DNA of 64,000 nucleotides from VAZQ01 sp963725065 (lineage in GTDB: Bacteria > Pseudomonadota > Alphaproteobacteria > Rhizobiales > Xanthobacteraceae). The notes below the pieces were generated by a model. That model did no database searches, was not told the origin of the DNA, and saw nothing but the letters and a program-made list of their open reading frames with translations. Shown piece after piece: positions 36,106-47,048 of this stretch. How positions within the stretch are numbered: position 1 is the first letter of the stretch; every line of letters starts with the position of its first letter. A program made the position numbers and the translations under genes. Location of the stretch: the NCBI GenBank assembly GCA_963725065.1, contig CAVRXD010000052.1, forward strand, positions 62,001 to 126,000. The letters are read 5' to 3'.

Positions 36106-37317
36106 TTACAACGTTGCTGCATCGCGCGGCCGATGAAAAGGAAGGGCCGCAGGAACGAACAAAAGCGGCAGCGCGCTGATCGCGATCGGCAGGAAAGCAA
36201 ATTGCGGGCTGCCGCCGAAATCCCAGGCTGCGCCGCTCAAAACGGCGACAACAAGGGCTTCGCTATAGCTGATCGTGAACATCGCTGCGGACATGCGCGC
36301 CACACCGGCCGGCGCACTCAACAGCGGCGGCAGTGCGAAACCCAAGGTGAGCACGACGGCGGTGAGGAAGCCGAGAACGCCCGCAAAAGCGACCGTCCAT
36401 CCGCTTGCCGTACTCACGAGGCCGGCCAGGCAAGAAAGCATGAGCGCGCCGCTGATGATGAAGGGCAATGCGCGACGCTCGAGCCGGCCGGCGACCGCGA
36501 GCAACGCGAAAGACGCAGGGACCTGGCCGAAGTTGAGGGCGGTGAGCGTCGCGCTGATCAGGTCCGGCCGGCCGGCGGCAGTGAGATGGCCGGGCAGGAA
36601 CGCGTTGCAGGAGAAATAAACGCTGTTCACGCTCCCAAAAAGGATTCCAACCTGCCAGATCAGCTTGTTGCCGAAGTCCGGCCACCAACTGCCCCCAGCC
36701 ACCGCCGTGGCGGACGCCGCCTTCGGCGGCGCCGGCGCCAGCGCCAGGGTCAGGATCGCGATCATCACCAGCGGAATGCCCCAGATCGCAAATGCCCAGC
36801 GCCAGGAACCGCCCGCGAGAGGCAGGACGAGCGGAATCGTCAGCATCACCGCCAGCGTTTCGCCGACAAGCAACCCGTTGGTGTAGACCGCCGTGCCGAA
36901 GGTCACCCGTTTCGGCAGCCATTGGCGAACCAGCGGCGATAACGCCGGCTGCATGATCGCGATGCCGGCGCTCATCACGATGGTGGCTGCATAGAGCACC
37001 GCTACGTTGAGGACGGCGCCGCGCAAACCAGAAACCACGCCCGCAATCAGCAAACCGGCGACCAGCGTGGCCAGCGCACCGAAACGCGCCACCAGCAACG
37101 ATCCCGGCAGCGCGGCAATCCCGAACAGGATCACTGGCAGGCCCGAGAGTATACCCACCTCGGTCCCGGACAGCGAAAGGTCGGTCTGAATGAGCAAGAT
37201 GACCGGGGGTACGGCCAAGATTGTCAACCGCAAGCCCACTCCGGCGAGCCAGAGGAGGCCGACCGCAATCCAAGAATTTCGCATGGTCCTCCCGGCCGCG
37301 GCGTTCGCCGTTCTCAT
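36106..37317 (-). CDS. MFS transporter, CynX-like
   Basis: A 403-residue carrier with twelve hydrophobic segments. IQTDLSLSGTEVGILSGLPVILFGIAALP (GTEVGILSGLPVILFG) and the loop after helix 2 (LLVARFGAL) resemble the CynX/NimT cyanate-nitroimidazole family. Substrate unknown. The ATG at 37317 has a GGGAGAG ribosome site, but that site lies in a small hairpin; ATG at 37284 (MRNSWIAVGLL), preceded by GGGAGG, is an alternative. It follows valS by 32 bases. Confidence 0.82.
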   Translation of the reverse strand: MRTANAAAGRTMRNSWIAVGLLWLAGVGLRLTILAVPPVILLIQTDLSLSGTEVGILSGLPVILFGIAALPGSLLVARFGALATLVAGLLIAGVVSGLRGAVLNVAVLYAATIVMSAGIAIMQPALSPLVRQWLPKRVTFGTAVYTNGLLVGETLAVMLTIPLVLPLAGGSWRWAFAIWGIPLVMIAILTLALAPAPPKAASATAVAGGSWWPDFGNKLIWQVGILFGSVNSVYFSCNAFLPGHLTAAGRPDLISATLTALNFGQVPASFALLAVAGRLERRALPFIISGALMLSCLAGLVSTASGWTVAFAGVLGFLTAVVLTLGFALPPLLSAPAGVARMSAAMFTISYSEALVVAVLSGAAWDFGGSPQFAFLPIAISALPLLFVPAALPFHRPRDAATL

Positions 37318-37325
37318 TGTATGTT

Positions 37326-37344
37326 CTCTCCCGAGGCGGGAGAG
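37326..37344 (-). promoter_or_regulatory. Hairpin that hides the MFS-gene ribosome site
   Basis: A perfect 8-bp inverted repeat, CTCTCCCG / CGGGAGAG with a three-base loop, sits between valS and the MFS gene. On the minus-strand RNA the downstream arm contains GGGAGAG, the ribosome site of the ATG at 37317, so initiation there should be weak unless ribosomes leaving valS open the stem. There is no T-run, so it is not a standard terminator. Confidence 0.5.
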
Positions 37345-37349
37345 GATGG

Positions 37350-40133
<2,784 letters not shown>

Positions 40134-40233
40134 TGTTGTTTCGTTCCGGCGGTTTCGCGGTAAAAAGCCCGGCGCGCTCCGCCCTGTCAACGGCTACTGC
40201 CGGATCGGCGCGCCCAGCGAAAACAAACACCGC

Positions 40234-41460
40234 GTGAACTCCTCCATAAAACTCCAGAAAGTACCGACGCGCTCCATCATCCTGCTCGCAGGCGCAGGCT
40301 TTGCGAGCCAGGCGATGGTGCGGGTGACCGACTCCCTGCTGCCGCAGATCGCCGCCGATTTCAGCACCACGGTGGGTCAGGCCTCGATCGTGGTCGCGGC
40401 TTACGCCGTCAGCCACGGCTCGATTCAGCTGGTGATCGGGCCGGTGGGAGACCGGTTCGGCAAGTATCGCACGGTGGCGGTTATGTGCGCCCTCGCCGCG
40501 GTGCTGGTTGCGCTATGCGGTACGGTGCAATCGCTCTCCGCACTTGCGGTTGCCCGCTTTGCGTCCGGCGCGGCCGCCGGCTGGATCATTCCGCTCTCCA
40601 TGGCCTATGTCGGGGACGTGACGCCTTACGAGCGCCGTCAGCCTATTCTCGCCCGCTATCTCTCCGGACAGATTTTCGGCCAGCTCTTCGGTCAGGCGGC
40701 GGGCGGCGTGCTCGGAGACCTGTTCGGCTGGCGCAACGTGTTTTTCCTGCTCGCGGCGATGTTCGCCCTTGCAACCGCGGGGCTGGTCTTCGAACTTCTG
40801 ACCAATCCGCGGACCCGCACGGCAGGTGGTCCCGATGAGAGCTCGCGCGGCTTCGTCGCCGACTATGTCGCCGTGCTGTCGAACCCGTGGGCGCGACTGG
40901 TCATTTTCGCCGTGTTCATCGAGGCGAGCACCGCATGGGGCGCCTTCGCCTATGTCGGCGCCGATCTGCATCTGCGTTTTGGCCTGAGCTTTACCGCCAT
41001 CGGCCTGATCGTCGGCACATTCGGGATCGGTGGCCTGATTTATGCCGCCTCGGTTCAGCAACTGGTGAACTTGCTCGGACAGGCGGGATTGGCGGTCTTC
41101 GGCGGCGTTTTGCTCAGCATCGCCTATCTCGCCCTGGCGATCGGCTTGACCTGGTGGGTTGCACCGCTCGCCGTCACCGCCATTGGGTTGGGCTTTTATG
41201 CCCTTCACAACACGCTGCAGACCAATGCCACGCAAATGACGCCGGAGGCCCGCGGAACAGCGGTTGCGATCTTCTCCTCCGCAATTTATCTCGGCCAAAC
41301 CATCGGCGTGGCCGCTGGCGCGCTCGTCTTCGACCACTTCACGGCCGCGCCGCTGTTCATTGGGTCCGCGTGCGTGCTTCCAATTCTAGCCTGGTGGTTC
41401 GCGGTCAAGCTCCGACAGCAGACGACAGAGGAGCGACGGCAGAAGTCGGATCACCGATAG
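40234..41460 (+). CDS. MFS transporter, drug-efflux type
   Basis: A 408-residue twelve-helix carrier. GDRFGKYRTVAVMCAL is the helix 2-3 signature of the major facilitator superfamily, and LARYLSGQIFGQLFGQAAGGVLGDLFGWR (GQAAGGVLGDLFGWR) is the antiporter motif C region found in drug exporters. Substrate unknown. The best start is a GTG (MNSSIKLQK) at 40234; the open frame reaches farther upstream but only into the valS control region, and no good ribosome site is visible. It is convergent with the PopZ gene, with a 26-base gap. Confidence 0.82.
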   Translation: MNSSIKLQKVPTRSIILLAGAGFASQAMVRVTDSLLPQIAADFSTTVGQASIVVAAYAVSHGSIQLVIGPVGDRFGKYRTVAVMCALAAVLVALCGTVQSLSALAVARFASGAAAGWIIPLSMAYVGDVTPYERRQPILARYLSGQIFGQLFGQAAGGVLGDLFGWRNVFFLLAAMFALATAGLVFELLTNPRTRTAGGPDESSRGFVADYVAVLSNPWARLVIFAVFIEASTAWGAFAYVGADLHLRFGLSFTAIGLIVGTFGIGGLIYAASVQQLVNLLGQAGLAVFGGVLLSIAYLALAIGLTWWVAPLAVTAIGLGFYALHNTLQTNATQMTPEARGTAVAIFSSAIYLGQTIGVAAGALVFDHFTAAPLFIGSACVLPILAWWFAVKLRQQTTEERRQKSDHR

Positions 41461-41486
41461 GCTATCCGCCTTGTTGGCCGCCTGCT

Positions 41487-42137
41487 TCAGCCTCGTCCGC
41501 GCGACACGCGCTCGATCTCGGCGCGCACCAGGCGCTCGACCATGGCCGGAAGATTTTCGTCGAGCCAGGTCTTGAGCATTGGCCGCAGCAGTTCGCTGAT
41601 GAAATCCTCGAGCGTGCGGCCGTCGCGCACTTGCACCGTATGCGCCAGCGCGTTGAAAGCGGAATCGACCGCCGCCGCGGCCGGGGTCGAAAGGAGCCCA
41701 CGTTCGCCGACATCCGGAGCAGGTCGCCGGTCCGAAGCGGGCGTGGGAGCCGGAGGTTCGGATGACCTGTCTTCGAACGACCGGTCTGGCCGGCCATCGC
41801 TCATGGGTAGGCGGGACGTTGGTTCAGCGCCGACCATTCCGCTGCTCGGGACGGGATCCGCAGCCGAAGGCGCCGACCGTGTTGCCGCCTGAAGATGCGC
41901 AAGCATCGAATCGATCTCGTCTTCCCTGGTCGTGCGCTCCGGCGGCGGGGGCGCAGGCGTGCGCATCGACGAGCGGTCCAGGTCGGATTGCGGATCAGCG
42001 GCCCGCGATGGCGAAGAAAATTGCGTCTCACTCCCCTTCGGAGGCATCTGACCCGGATCGTCGTCGGCGATGATCCTCCGGATGGAGGCGAGAATTTCAT
42101 CCATCGAAGGCTCTTGACCCCTCGCCGGCTGATTCAT
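41487..42137 (-). CDS. popZ: Polar organizing protein PopZ (DUF2497)
   Basis: A 216-residue protein with the PopZ pattern: a short N-terminal helix EPSMDEILASIRRIIADDD, a long acidic Pro-rich disordered middle, and three C-terminal helices (TLEDFISELLRPMLKTWLDE, NLPAMVERLVRAEIERV). PopZ self-assembles at cell poles and anchors ParB-bound origins and many regulators. The valS - PopZ - TolC neighbourhood is conserved. ATG at MNQPARGQEPS chosen over a GTG five codons upstream. Confidence 0.88.
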   Translation of the reverse strand: MNQPARGQEPSMDEILASIRRIIADDDPGQMPPKGSETQFSSPSRAADPQSDLDRSSMRTPAPPPPERTTREDEIDSMLAHLQAATRSAPSAADPVPSSGMVGAEPTSRLPMSDGRPDRSFEDRSSEPPAPTPASDRRPAPDVGERGLLSTPAAAAVDSAFNALAHTVQVRDGRTLEDFISELLRPMLKTWLDENLPAMVERLVRAEIERVSRGRG

Positions 42138-42314
42138 GACTTGCGTCCCCACTCCGACCGCCCGCGGTTCGAGCCCCTCGGCGGATCGAACAGAATCGGC
42201 ATCGTACCAAACCGCTGGAGTAAAACGAGTATGGCATGCCGAACATTGGACGCAAACAAACTGTTGCCCAGGTGGAACGCGGATCGCCGCAAGCGCGACC
42301 CGGCAACTGCTGGA

Positions 42315-43796
42315 TCAGCGGCCGTCGGGCGTGCGCACGCCACCCCAGACGTCGCGCACCTGCTGGTAATGCACGACGGGGTCGTACACCTCGATTTTCA
42401 GCCCGAGGACTTGCGGCGAAAGCGCACCGGTCGCCGCCAGCACGGTATAGGACGCCACCACGCGATCGCGTTGCGCTGTGACGAGCGCCACGCGTGCATT
42501 CACCAGATCCTGCTGCGCGTTGAGGACGTCGAGTGTCGTACGTTGCCCCACGCGGGCTTCCTCGCGCACGCCATTGAGCGCTACTTCGGCGGCGGTCACT
42601 TGCGCCTGGGTCGCGTTGATCTGCGCCTTGGCGGCCTCGAGCTGACCCCAAGCCTGTGTCACCGTCGACTGCACCTGATCGCGCGCGGTGTCGAGATCCA
42701 GACGACGCTGTCCCAGTGTCTCCTTGGCTTGCCGAATAGTGGAGTATTCCGACCCGCCCTGATAGATCGGCACCGAAAGTTGGGCGCCGACCGATGCCGA
42801 CAAGGTTTCGAGCACCGCCAGCGCCGAGGCCGAGCCAAAGGTCTTCTGGACGCTGCCGACCGCGGACAGGGTCGGATAGAGCGCGCCCTCCGCAATCTTG
42901 ACCTGCTGGACCGCGATATCGACGTTGTACGTCGCCGTGGTGATCAGCGGATGCTCGGTGCGGCCGCGGGCGATCGCGCCATCGAGCGTGCGCGGCGAGA
43001 GCCGATCAACGGGGGCGGCGGGCGCGAGCCGTGCCGGCGCCGGCACGCCGATCACCTGCTGGTACTGGGCCTGCGCGGTGACGTAGTTCGATTCGGCCAG
43101 CGACAACTGGGAGCGGCCGGCGGCCAGGCGCGATTCCGCCTGCGCGACGTCAGTGCGCGTGACCTCGCCGGCGGTGAAGCGGTCCCGCGTTTGCCGCAAC
43201 GTCACCTCGAGGACGTTCACGTTGCTGCGCTGAAGCTCGAGGATGGCGGCGGTCTGCAGCAGATTCATGTAAGCAGTGGCGGCGTTGAGGAGCGTGCTCT
43301 GCTCGGTCGAGCGCAGCAGTTCACGGGCGGAGGACACCTGGCCTTCCGCCTGCCGCGTGCGGTTTGCCGTTTGGAAGCCGTTGAAAAGCGTCTGGGTCGT
43401 GGTCAGTCCGAAGGAAGACACGGCGGCGCTGCCTTGGGATTGAGTATAGAGCGCGGCTCCGCCGGGGGTGGTCCCCGACTTCTGCAGGTTGTCCAGATAC
43501 TGTTCGGTCAAGCTCGACGTGCCGGTGACCCGGGGCCGATAGCCCGCGAGCGCAGTGGGAACGTTCTCGTCGGTTGCGCGCGCGGACGAGCGTTGCGCGT
43601 TGAGCTGGGGATTGTTGCGATAGGCCAGAATGAGGGCGCCCTCGATCGTGCCAGCGCCCGCGCCGGACCCCACGCGCCCATTAACTGCAGGCTCGGCCGC
43701 AGGCATGACCGAAAAGGCCATCATCGCGGACGCGGCAAACGCGGCAATCTGCGCACCCCGCGCAATCGCCCGCCGCCCCCGAGCACTCCCCAACAT
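42315..43796 (-). CDS. tolC: TolC-family outer-membrane channel
   Basis: A 493-residue exported protein of the OEP family. After the signal (AQIAAFAASAMMAFSVMPAAEP) come two related halves of coiled-coil helices and strands: GTIEGALILAYRNNPQLNAQR and, later, ATYNVDIAVQQVKIAEGALYPTLS are equivalent segments; NAQQDLVNARVALVTAQRD is the conserved end of the second half. It should be the exit duct for the RND pumps in this window and for type I secretion. ATG giving MLGSARGRRA chosen. Confidence 0.9.
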   Translation of the reverse strand: MLGSARGRRAIARGAQIAAFAASAMMAFSVMPAAEPAVNGRVGSGAGAGTIEGALILAYRNNPQLNAQRSSARATDENVPTALAGYRPRVTGTSSLTEQYLDNLQKSGTTPGGAALYTQSQGSAAVSSFGLTTTQTLFNGFQTANRTRQAEGQVSSARELLRSTEQSTLLNAATAYMNLLQTAAILELQRSNVNVLEVTLRQTRDRFTAGEVTRTDVAQAESRLAAGRSQLSLAESNYVTAQAQYQQVIGVPAPARLAPAAPVDRLSPRTLDGAIARGRTEHPLITTATYNVDIAVQQVKIAEGALYPTLSAVGSVQKTFGSASALAVLETLSASVGAQLSVPIYQGGSEYSTIRQAKETLGQRRLDLDTARDQVQSTVTQAWGQLEAAKAQINATQAQVTAAEVALNGVREEARVGQRTTLDVLNAQQDLVNARVALVTAQRDRVVASYTVLAATGALSPQVLGLKIEVYDPVVHYQQVRDVWGGVRTPDGR

Positions 43797-43993
43797 GCAC
43801 AAACCCCACCCGACCCGCCGTCCCGCCCCTCGCGGACGCGGCCCCACCCCATCGATCGCTAGCCACCAATGTTAACCAGAATGGGGCTGGCGGCACGCCG
43901 GGACCCTGGCGAAAACGACACTTTCGCGAAAACCCGGCCCTTGGTGCTTTCGCGCCACACTAAGGCAATGGAAAGGCTGGCGGAATGATCCAT

Positions 43994-44665
43994 CTAGAAC
44001 ACGAACGCTGGCGGCGCCGCAAAGCCCGGCAGCAGCGGCGCGGCGGCATCGAAGATCGGCCGGCCGCTTACGTCGCCCTGGACTGAACAAAAGAGCATGC
44101 CCCGGCCCATGGGCGCGCGGCCCACCACGGCCACGAGGCGGCCCCCGTCCTTCAGCTGACGGCACAGTGTCCGTGGCATATTCTCGGTTGCGCCATTGAC
44201 GAAAACCACGTCGTAGGGGGCATCCGGTTGCCAGCCGTCGGTCAACTGGCCGCTCACAACCGTCGCGTTACCCGCGCCCACCGCCTGCAGATTGTCGCGC
44301 GCGAGCCGGACAAGTACGGGATCCTGCTCGAGCGCAACGACGGAGCGCGCCAGGCGCGCCAGGAGCGCGGCCGAGTAGCCGGTTGCACAGCCGACATCGA
44401 GCACCCGGTCGTCGGGCTTTACCGCCGCGGCCTGGATCAGCTTCGCCAGCACCATGGGCTTGAGCAGATGGCGCACCTGTTCGCCACCGGCCCCCTGAAT
44501 GGCCGGAACATCGGTGTCGAGATAGGCAAGATCGGTGTCGGCTGCGGACACGAAACGCTCACGCGGAAGCTCGAGCATGGCCGCGATGATGCGCAGATCG
44601 GTGACGTCGCTGGTGCGGACCTGGCCGTCCACCATCATGCGGCGTGCCAAGGCGAAGTCGATCAT
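43994..44665 (-). CDS. Protein-L-isoaspartate methyltransferase-like protein
   Basis: A 223-residue SAM-dependent methyltransferase of the Pcm family. RMMVDGQVRTSDVTDLRIIAAM and LDVGCATGYSAALLARLARSVVALEQD (motif I DVGCATGYSAALLA) are clear. It lacks the GQTISQP segment of true Pcm, having GGEQVRHLLKPMV instead, so its substrate may differ. This second Pcm-like gene is regularly found beside tolC in Hyphomicrobiales. The ATG giving MIDFALARRMM was chosen. A perfect 10-base palindrome (TTTCGCGAAA, 43922-43931) lies between it and tolC. Confidence 0.85.
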   Translation of the reverse strand: MIDFALARRMMVDGQVRTSDVTDLRIIAAMLELPRERFVSAADTDLAYLDTDVPAIQGAGGEQVRHLLKPMVLAKLIQAAAVKPDDRVLDVGCATGYSAALLARLARSVVALEQDPVLVRLARDNLQAVGAGNATVVSGQLTDGWQPDAPYDVVFVNGATENMPRTLCRQLKDGGRLVAVVGRAPMGRGMLFCSVQGDVSGRPIFDAAAPLLPGFAAPPAFVF

Positions 44666-44786
44666 CGTCGGGACCCACAGGAGCGGAACGCCGCCTTTTA
44701 GACGGTAGCGCGACGAAAAAGGCAAGGCGCGCCATCGGAGGGGATAGACATCACCAAGCCGCACAAGTCGCGTGGTCCTCGGACGG

Positions 44787-44815
44787 TTGCCGGCGCGGAC
44801 TCGGTCCTGTATAGC
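44787..44815 (+). promoter_or_regulatory. Promoter of the tRNA-Cys gene
   Basis: TTGCCG, a 17-base spacer and TATAGC lie 43 bases upstream of the tRNA, with the spacing expected for the housekeeping sigma factor. The call is from sequence alone. Confidence 0.5.
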
Positions 44816-44858
44816 CGGGCCGGCGCAGCGGCGAACGGCGCAAGTTGATGCTGCGCAC

Positions 44859-44932
44859 GGCCACGTGGCGGAGTGGTTACGCAACGGTCTGCAAAACCGT
44901 GTACTCCGGTTCAATTCCGGACGTGGCCTCCA
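44859..44932 (+). tRNA. tRNA-Cys (GCA)
   Basis: A 74-base cloverleaf with encoded CCA. The acceptor stem is GGCCACG with CGTGGCC, the anticodon arm is ACGGT-CTGCAAA-ACCGT with GCA at 44891-44893, and the T loop is GGTTCAATTCC. The discriminator is U, as in tRNA-Cys. Confidence 0.96.
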
Positions 44933-45257
44933 ACTCTCTCAGTCGACATACAAAAACATAGCATCGGCGACCCGCAGTCGCTGCACGCTGGTTGACCTGT
45001 TCGGACAAGGCCACCGGGCCTTGGACGCAGCGCAGCTCAAACGCATCCGTCAATTCTCCGAGTGTCAGCCACACGGGAGTTTTCGGAGGGCATGCCCGCC
45101 CCGCGTCCCAAGAGGACACTCTCGACTATTTTGTGCTATGCAGCAAAGTATTGGTGCTATGCGGCAATTATCGGTGATTATTATGGTATACCAGCGTATA
45201 TCAGCCTGTAACGAACGTCTTTAGCCCCACGGCTGCCGGTTCATAGAGACATAGCAG
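44933..45257 (+). other. Non-coding region with a near-tandem repeat and a palindrome
   Basis: About 325 bases between tRNA-Cys and the second DUF1127 gene. I find no convincing gene. Two copies of a near-identical 16-17-base element (TTGTGCTATGCAGCAA at 45131-45146, TTGGTGCTATGCGGCAA at 45151-45167) are spaced by about 20 bases, that is two helical turns. Just downstream, 45184-45193 is the perfect palindrome TGGTATACCA. This AT-rich stretch looks like a control region for the following gene. Confidence 0.5.
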
Positions 45258-45479
45258 ATGACAACGATTGCCCTTGCTGCCCTGATCGATACCGCACCTC
45301 GCTGGCTCGGCCGGCTGGTGCGCTATTGGAACGAATTCTCGAGTGGGATCGAGGAGGCGCGCGCGATGGCGCTACGCTACCAATCGCTGGCGGCTCTCTC
45401 CGACCCTGAACTCGCGGCACGCGGCCTCAAGCGCCAGGACATTCCGCGCGCTGTGCTCGGTGTCTGCGGCGGCGCGTAA
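45258..45479 (+). CDS. DUF1127 small protein (second copy)
   Basis: A 73-residue protein. Its C-terminal half LAALSDPELAARGLKRQDIPRAV matches DUF1127 (RxDIPR motif) and is similar in plan to the copy at 63-215, but it has a longer N-terminal segment (LVRYWNEFSSGIEEARAMALRYQ). The function of the family is unsettled; RNA-related and stress roles have been proposed. ATG start. It sits between two tRNA genes. Confidence 0.85.
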   Translation: MTTIALAALIDTAPRWLGRLVRYWNEFSSGIEEARAMALRYQSLAALSDPELAARGLKRQDIPRAVLGVCGGA

Positions 45480-45519
45480 CCGACGGCGTCGCCCCCAGCG
45501 CCCTCTCTGATTTCACGCT

Positions 45520-45547
45520 TTGCAAGCCGGAAGGCCTTTGTTATAGG
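45520..45547 (+). promoter_or_regulatory. Promoter of the tRNA-Asn gene
   Basis: TTGCAA, a 16-base spacer and TATAGG end about 25 bases before the tRNA. The layout resembles the tRNA-Cys promoter. Confidence 0.45.
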
Positions 45548-45572
45548 CGGACGTGCGCGCAGCTCGCGGTGG

Positions 45573-45647
45573 TCCCCGGTAGCTCAGCGGTAGAGCAACC
45601 GGCTGTTAACCGGTTGGTCGCTGGTTCGAATCCGGCCCGGGGAGCCA
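45573..45647 (+). tRNA. tRNA-Asn (GTT)
   Basis: A 75-base cloverleaf with encoded CCA. The acceptor stem is TCCCCGG with CCGGGGA and discriminator G; the anticodon arm is ACCGG-CTGTTAA-CCGGT with GTT at 45605-45607; the T loop is GGTTCGAATCC. Confidence 0.97.
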
Positions 45648-45750
45648 GCTCTTTCAAGAACTTAGGAATATTGTTTCAAGTTCTTTATTCTCATAGCTCG
45701 GCCGCTAGACCGTCTTCATCCGAGACTCCCAACCACGCGCGGGGACTGGC

Positions 45751-45981
45751 ATGGGCTTGAGACTTTGCCTGGCGCGCGGCGCATTCGACATCTCGGAGCC
45801 TCATGCTGTGCCGTGACCGGCGGCGGCCGACATCGCCGGCGACAGCAATGCGCGCTGGACGACGGTGACCCTGCTCTACGGCAAGAGGCAGCATCGTTTC
45901 CGGATCACCTCCATGCTCCGCCTTCACGATGGAGCGGTGTCCTGGGCGAAGTTTTTGTTCGTTGCTCTCCAAAAGGAATGA
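45751..45981 (+). pseudogene. Possible small gene split by an in-frame TGA
   Basis: From the ATG at 45751 a frame reads MGLRLCLARGAFDISEPHAVP, meets TGA at 45814-45816, then stays open for 54 more codons (WTTVTLLYGKRQHRFRITSM ... AKFLFVALQKE) to TGA at 45979. The part after the stop has a protein-like composition but no family I recognise. It may be a decayed small gene. The rest of the roughly 570-base stretch from tRNA-Asn to 46223 contains a 29-codon frame (46055-46144, one hydrophobic segment) without a ribosome site, and nothing else I can support. Confidence 0.25.
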
Positions 45982-46223
45982 ACCATCCCAGGTGTTCGCA
46001 ACACTAATGGGTTGAACGCTGTCATTCCTCGTGAACCGGCCCGTGCGTGACCCCATGATCTCCATCATCCCCATCGAAGTCGTGTGGTTGTCGACCGGCT
46101 TCATCATGCTCATGGCCGCGTTCCTGGCCGGGGCTGCGGAGTAGGCGAGCAGACCAGACGGCTCGGCGAATCGGACTGCCAGCGTGCGTTTCTTGCGCGC
46201 ATTCGCGTCGAGGAGAGCCTTCC

Positions 46224-46394
46224 ATGCCGGTCGATCCACGACCCGCAATGCCGATCGTGCCCCCCAGACAGGCCGCCTTTAGGACCCGTCGAACCTGGCT
46301 GCTTGCCAAGCTCGCGACCTCGGTGACGGTGCTCGCGGCGGCGACCGCCGTTCTGATTGTCGCTGCGGCCGCTGTGGCCTTTACTATTACCTGA
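46224..46394 (+). CDS. Small single-pass membrane protein, 56 residues
   Basis: A short gene with a good ribosome site (GAGGAGAG, about seven bases before the ATG). The N-terminal 30 residues are basic and proline-rich (PVDPRPAMPIVPPRQAAF, then RTRRTWLLAKL); the remainder is one hydrophobic helix, VTVLAAATAVLIVAAAAVAF, ending after TIT. The positive-inside rule puts the N-terminus in the cytoplasm. I recognise no family. It lies alone on the plus strand in a gene-poor stretch. Confidence 0.55.
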   Translation: MPVDPRPAMPIVPPRQAAFRTRRTWLLAKLATSVTVLAAATAVLIVAAAAVAFTIT

Positions 46395-46661
46395 GGGGTT
46401 ACCTCAACGGCCTTTCGTCGCCGACCGACGATGCGGTCGGAACGTGCGACTCGTCATCACACCATCATGATCGCCGGCTATACGGATATGGTCGACGCCT
46501 CGGCGCTAACGACCGCGGATGTACCGGTAGTGGCGATGACGCGAGGGCAACATCGTTGCGTTGCGTAAATGGGCCCGCCCGGAGAAATCCGCGGCGGGTT
46601 TTCACTTGGCACAAAATATCGGGCGGCCAGTTGGGCGGGATCAACTCCGTCCACTGCTTGC

Positions 46662-46907
46662 TCATTCGAGCGTCGAGCCGCCCTCGCCCAGACGCCCGTG
46701 CGATCGCTCCAGGATGTCGACCACCCTGGCGAAAGCTCCAGGATCCAGTTCTGCGCCCGGGTTGTGGGCTTTCCGGTCCCGGACCACTCGATCGTGCGCC
46801 GCGACCAAGCCCTCCTTGCTGATGCCGGTGGCGATGATCTCGGCCGCCATCGCGTCACCTACCGGGCCAAGGATTTCGACGACCTCATCGCGTGATAGTT
46901 CGGACAT
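46662..46907 (-). CDS. Conserved hypothetical protein, 81 residues
   Basis: A small acidic helical protein starting MSELSRDEVVEILGPVGDAM and containing AEIIATGISKEGLVAAHDRV. I recall proteins with this pattern (LTRDEVVxxLGPxDD, then EIIATGAT) as common unknowns in Bradyrhizobium-like genomes. An AGGAGGCG ribosome site lies about eight bases before the ATG. No function can be given. The next same-strand gene upstream is more than 3 kb away and no operon partner is evident. Confidence 0.75.
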   Translation of the reverse strand: MSELSRDEVVEILGPVGDAMAAEIIATGISKEGLVAAHDRVVRDRKAHNPGAELDPGAFARVVDILERSHGRLGEGGSTLE

Positions 46908-47048
46908 TGGGAAACGCCTCCTGTCAGCGGGTACCCTTCACCCACGAATTGGGCGCGGCCGCAGCTTTCATTCTCAGCGGTCCATCTGTAGCCGCTGATT
47001 TGGGCGCCGTCACGCCGGCAGGGAGTGCCCTGCCCTGCCACCCGGAGA

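Noticed and set aside
44859..45647. tRNA genes as integration sites for a mobile element
   Set aside because: No integrase, no duplicated tRNA 3' end and no direct repeats of the tRNA ends were seen nearby. The gene-poor stretch after tRNA-Asn may be degraded, but there is no direct sign of an element.
46055..46144. 29-codon hydrophobic frame (MISIIPIEVVWLSTGF...)
   Set aside because: It looks like a membrane peptide, but there is no ribosome site and length alone gives little support. Kept only as a note.
45691..46248. 185-codon minus-strand frame after tRNA-Asn
   Set aside because: The composition is shadow-like with no recognisable domain, no ribosome site was found, and it overlaps the better-supported small plus-strand gene at 46224.
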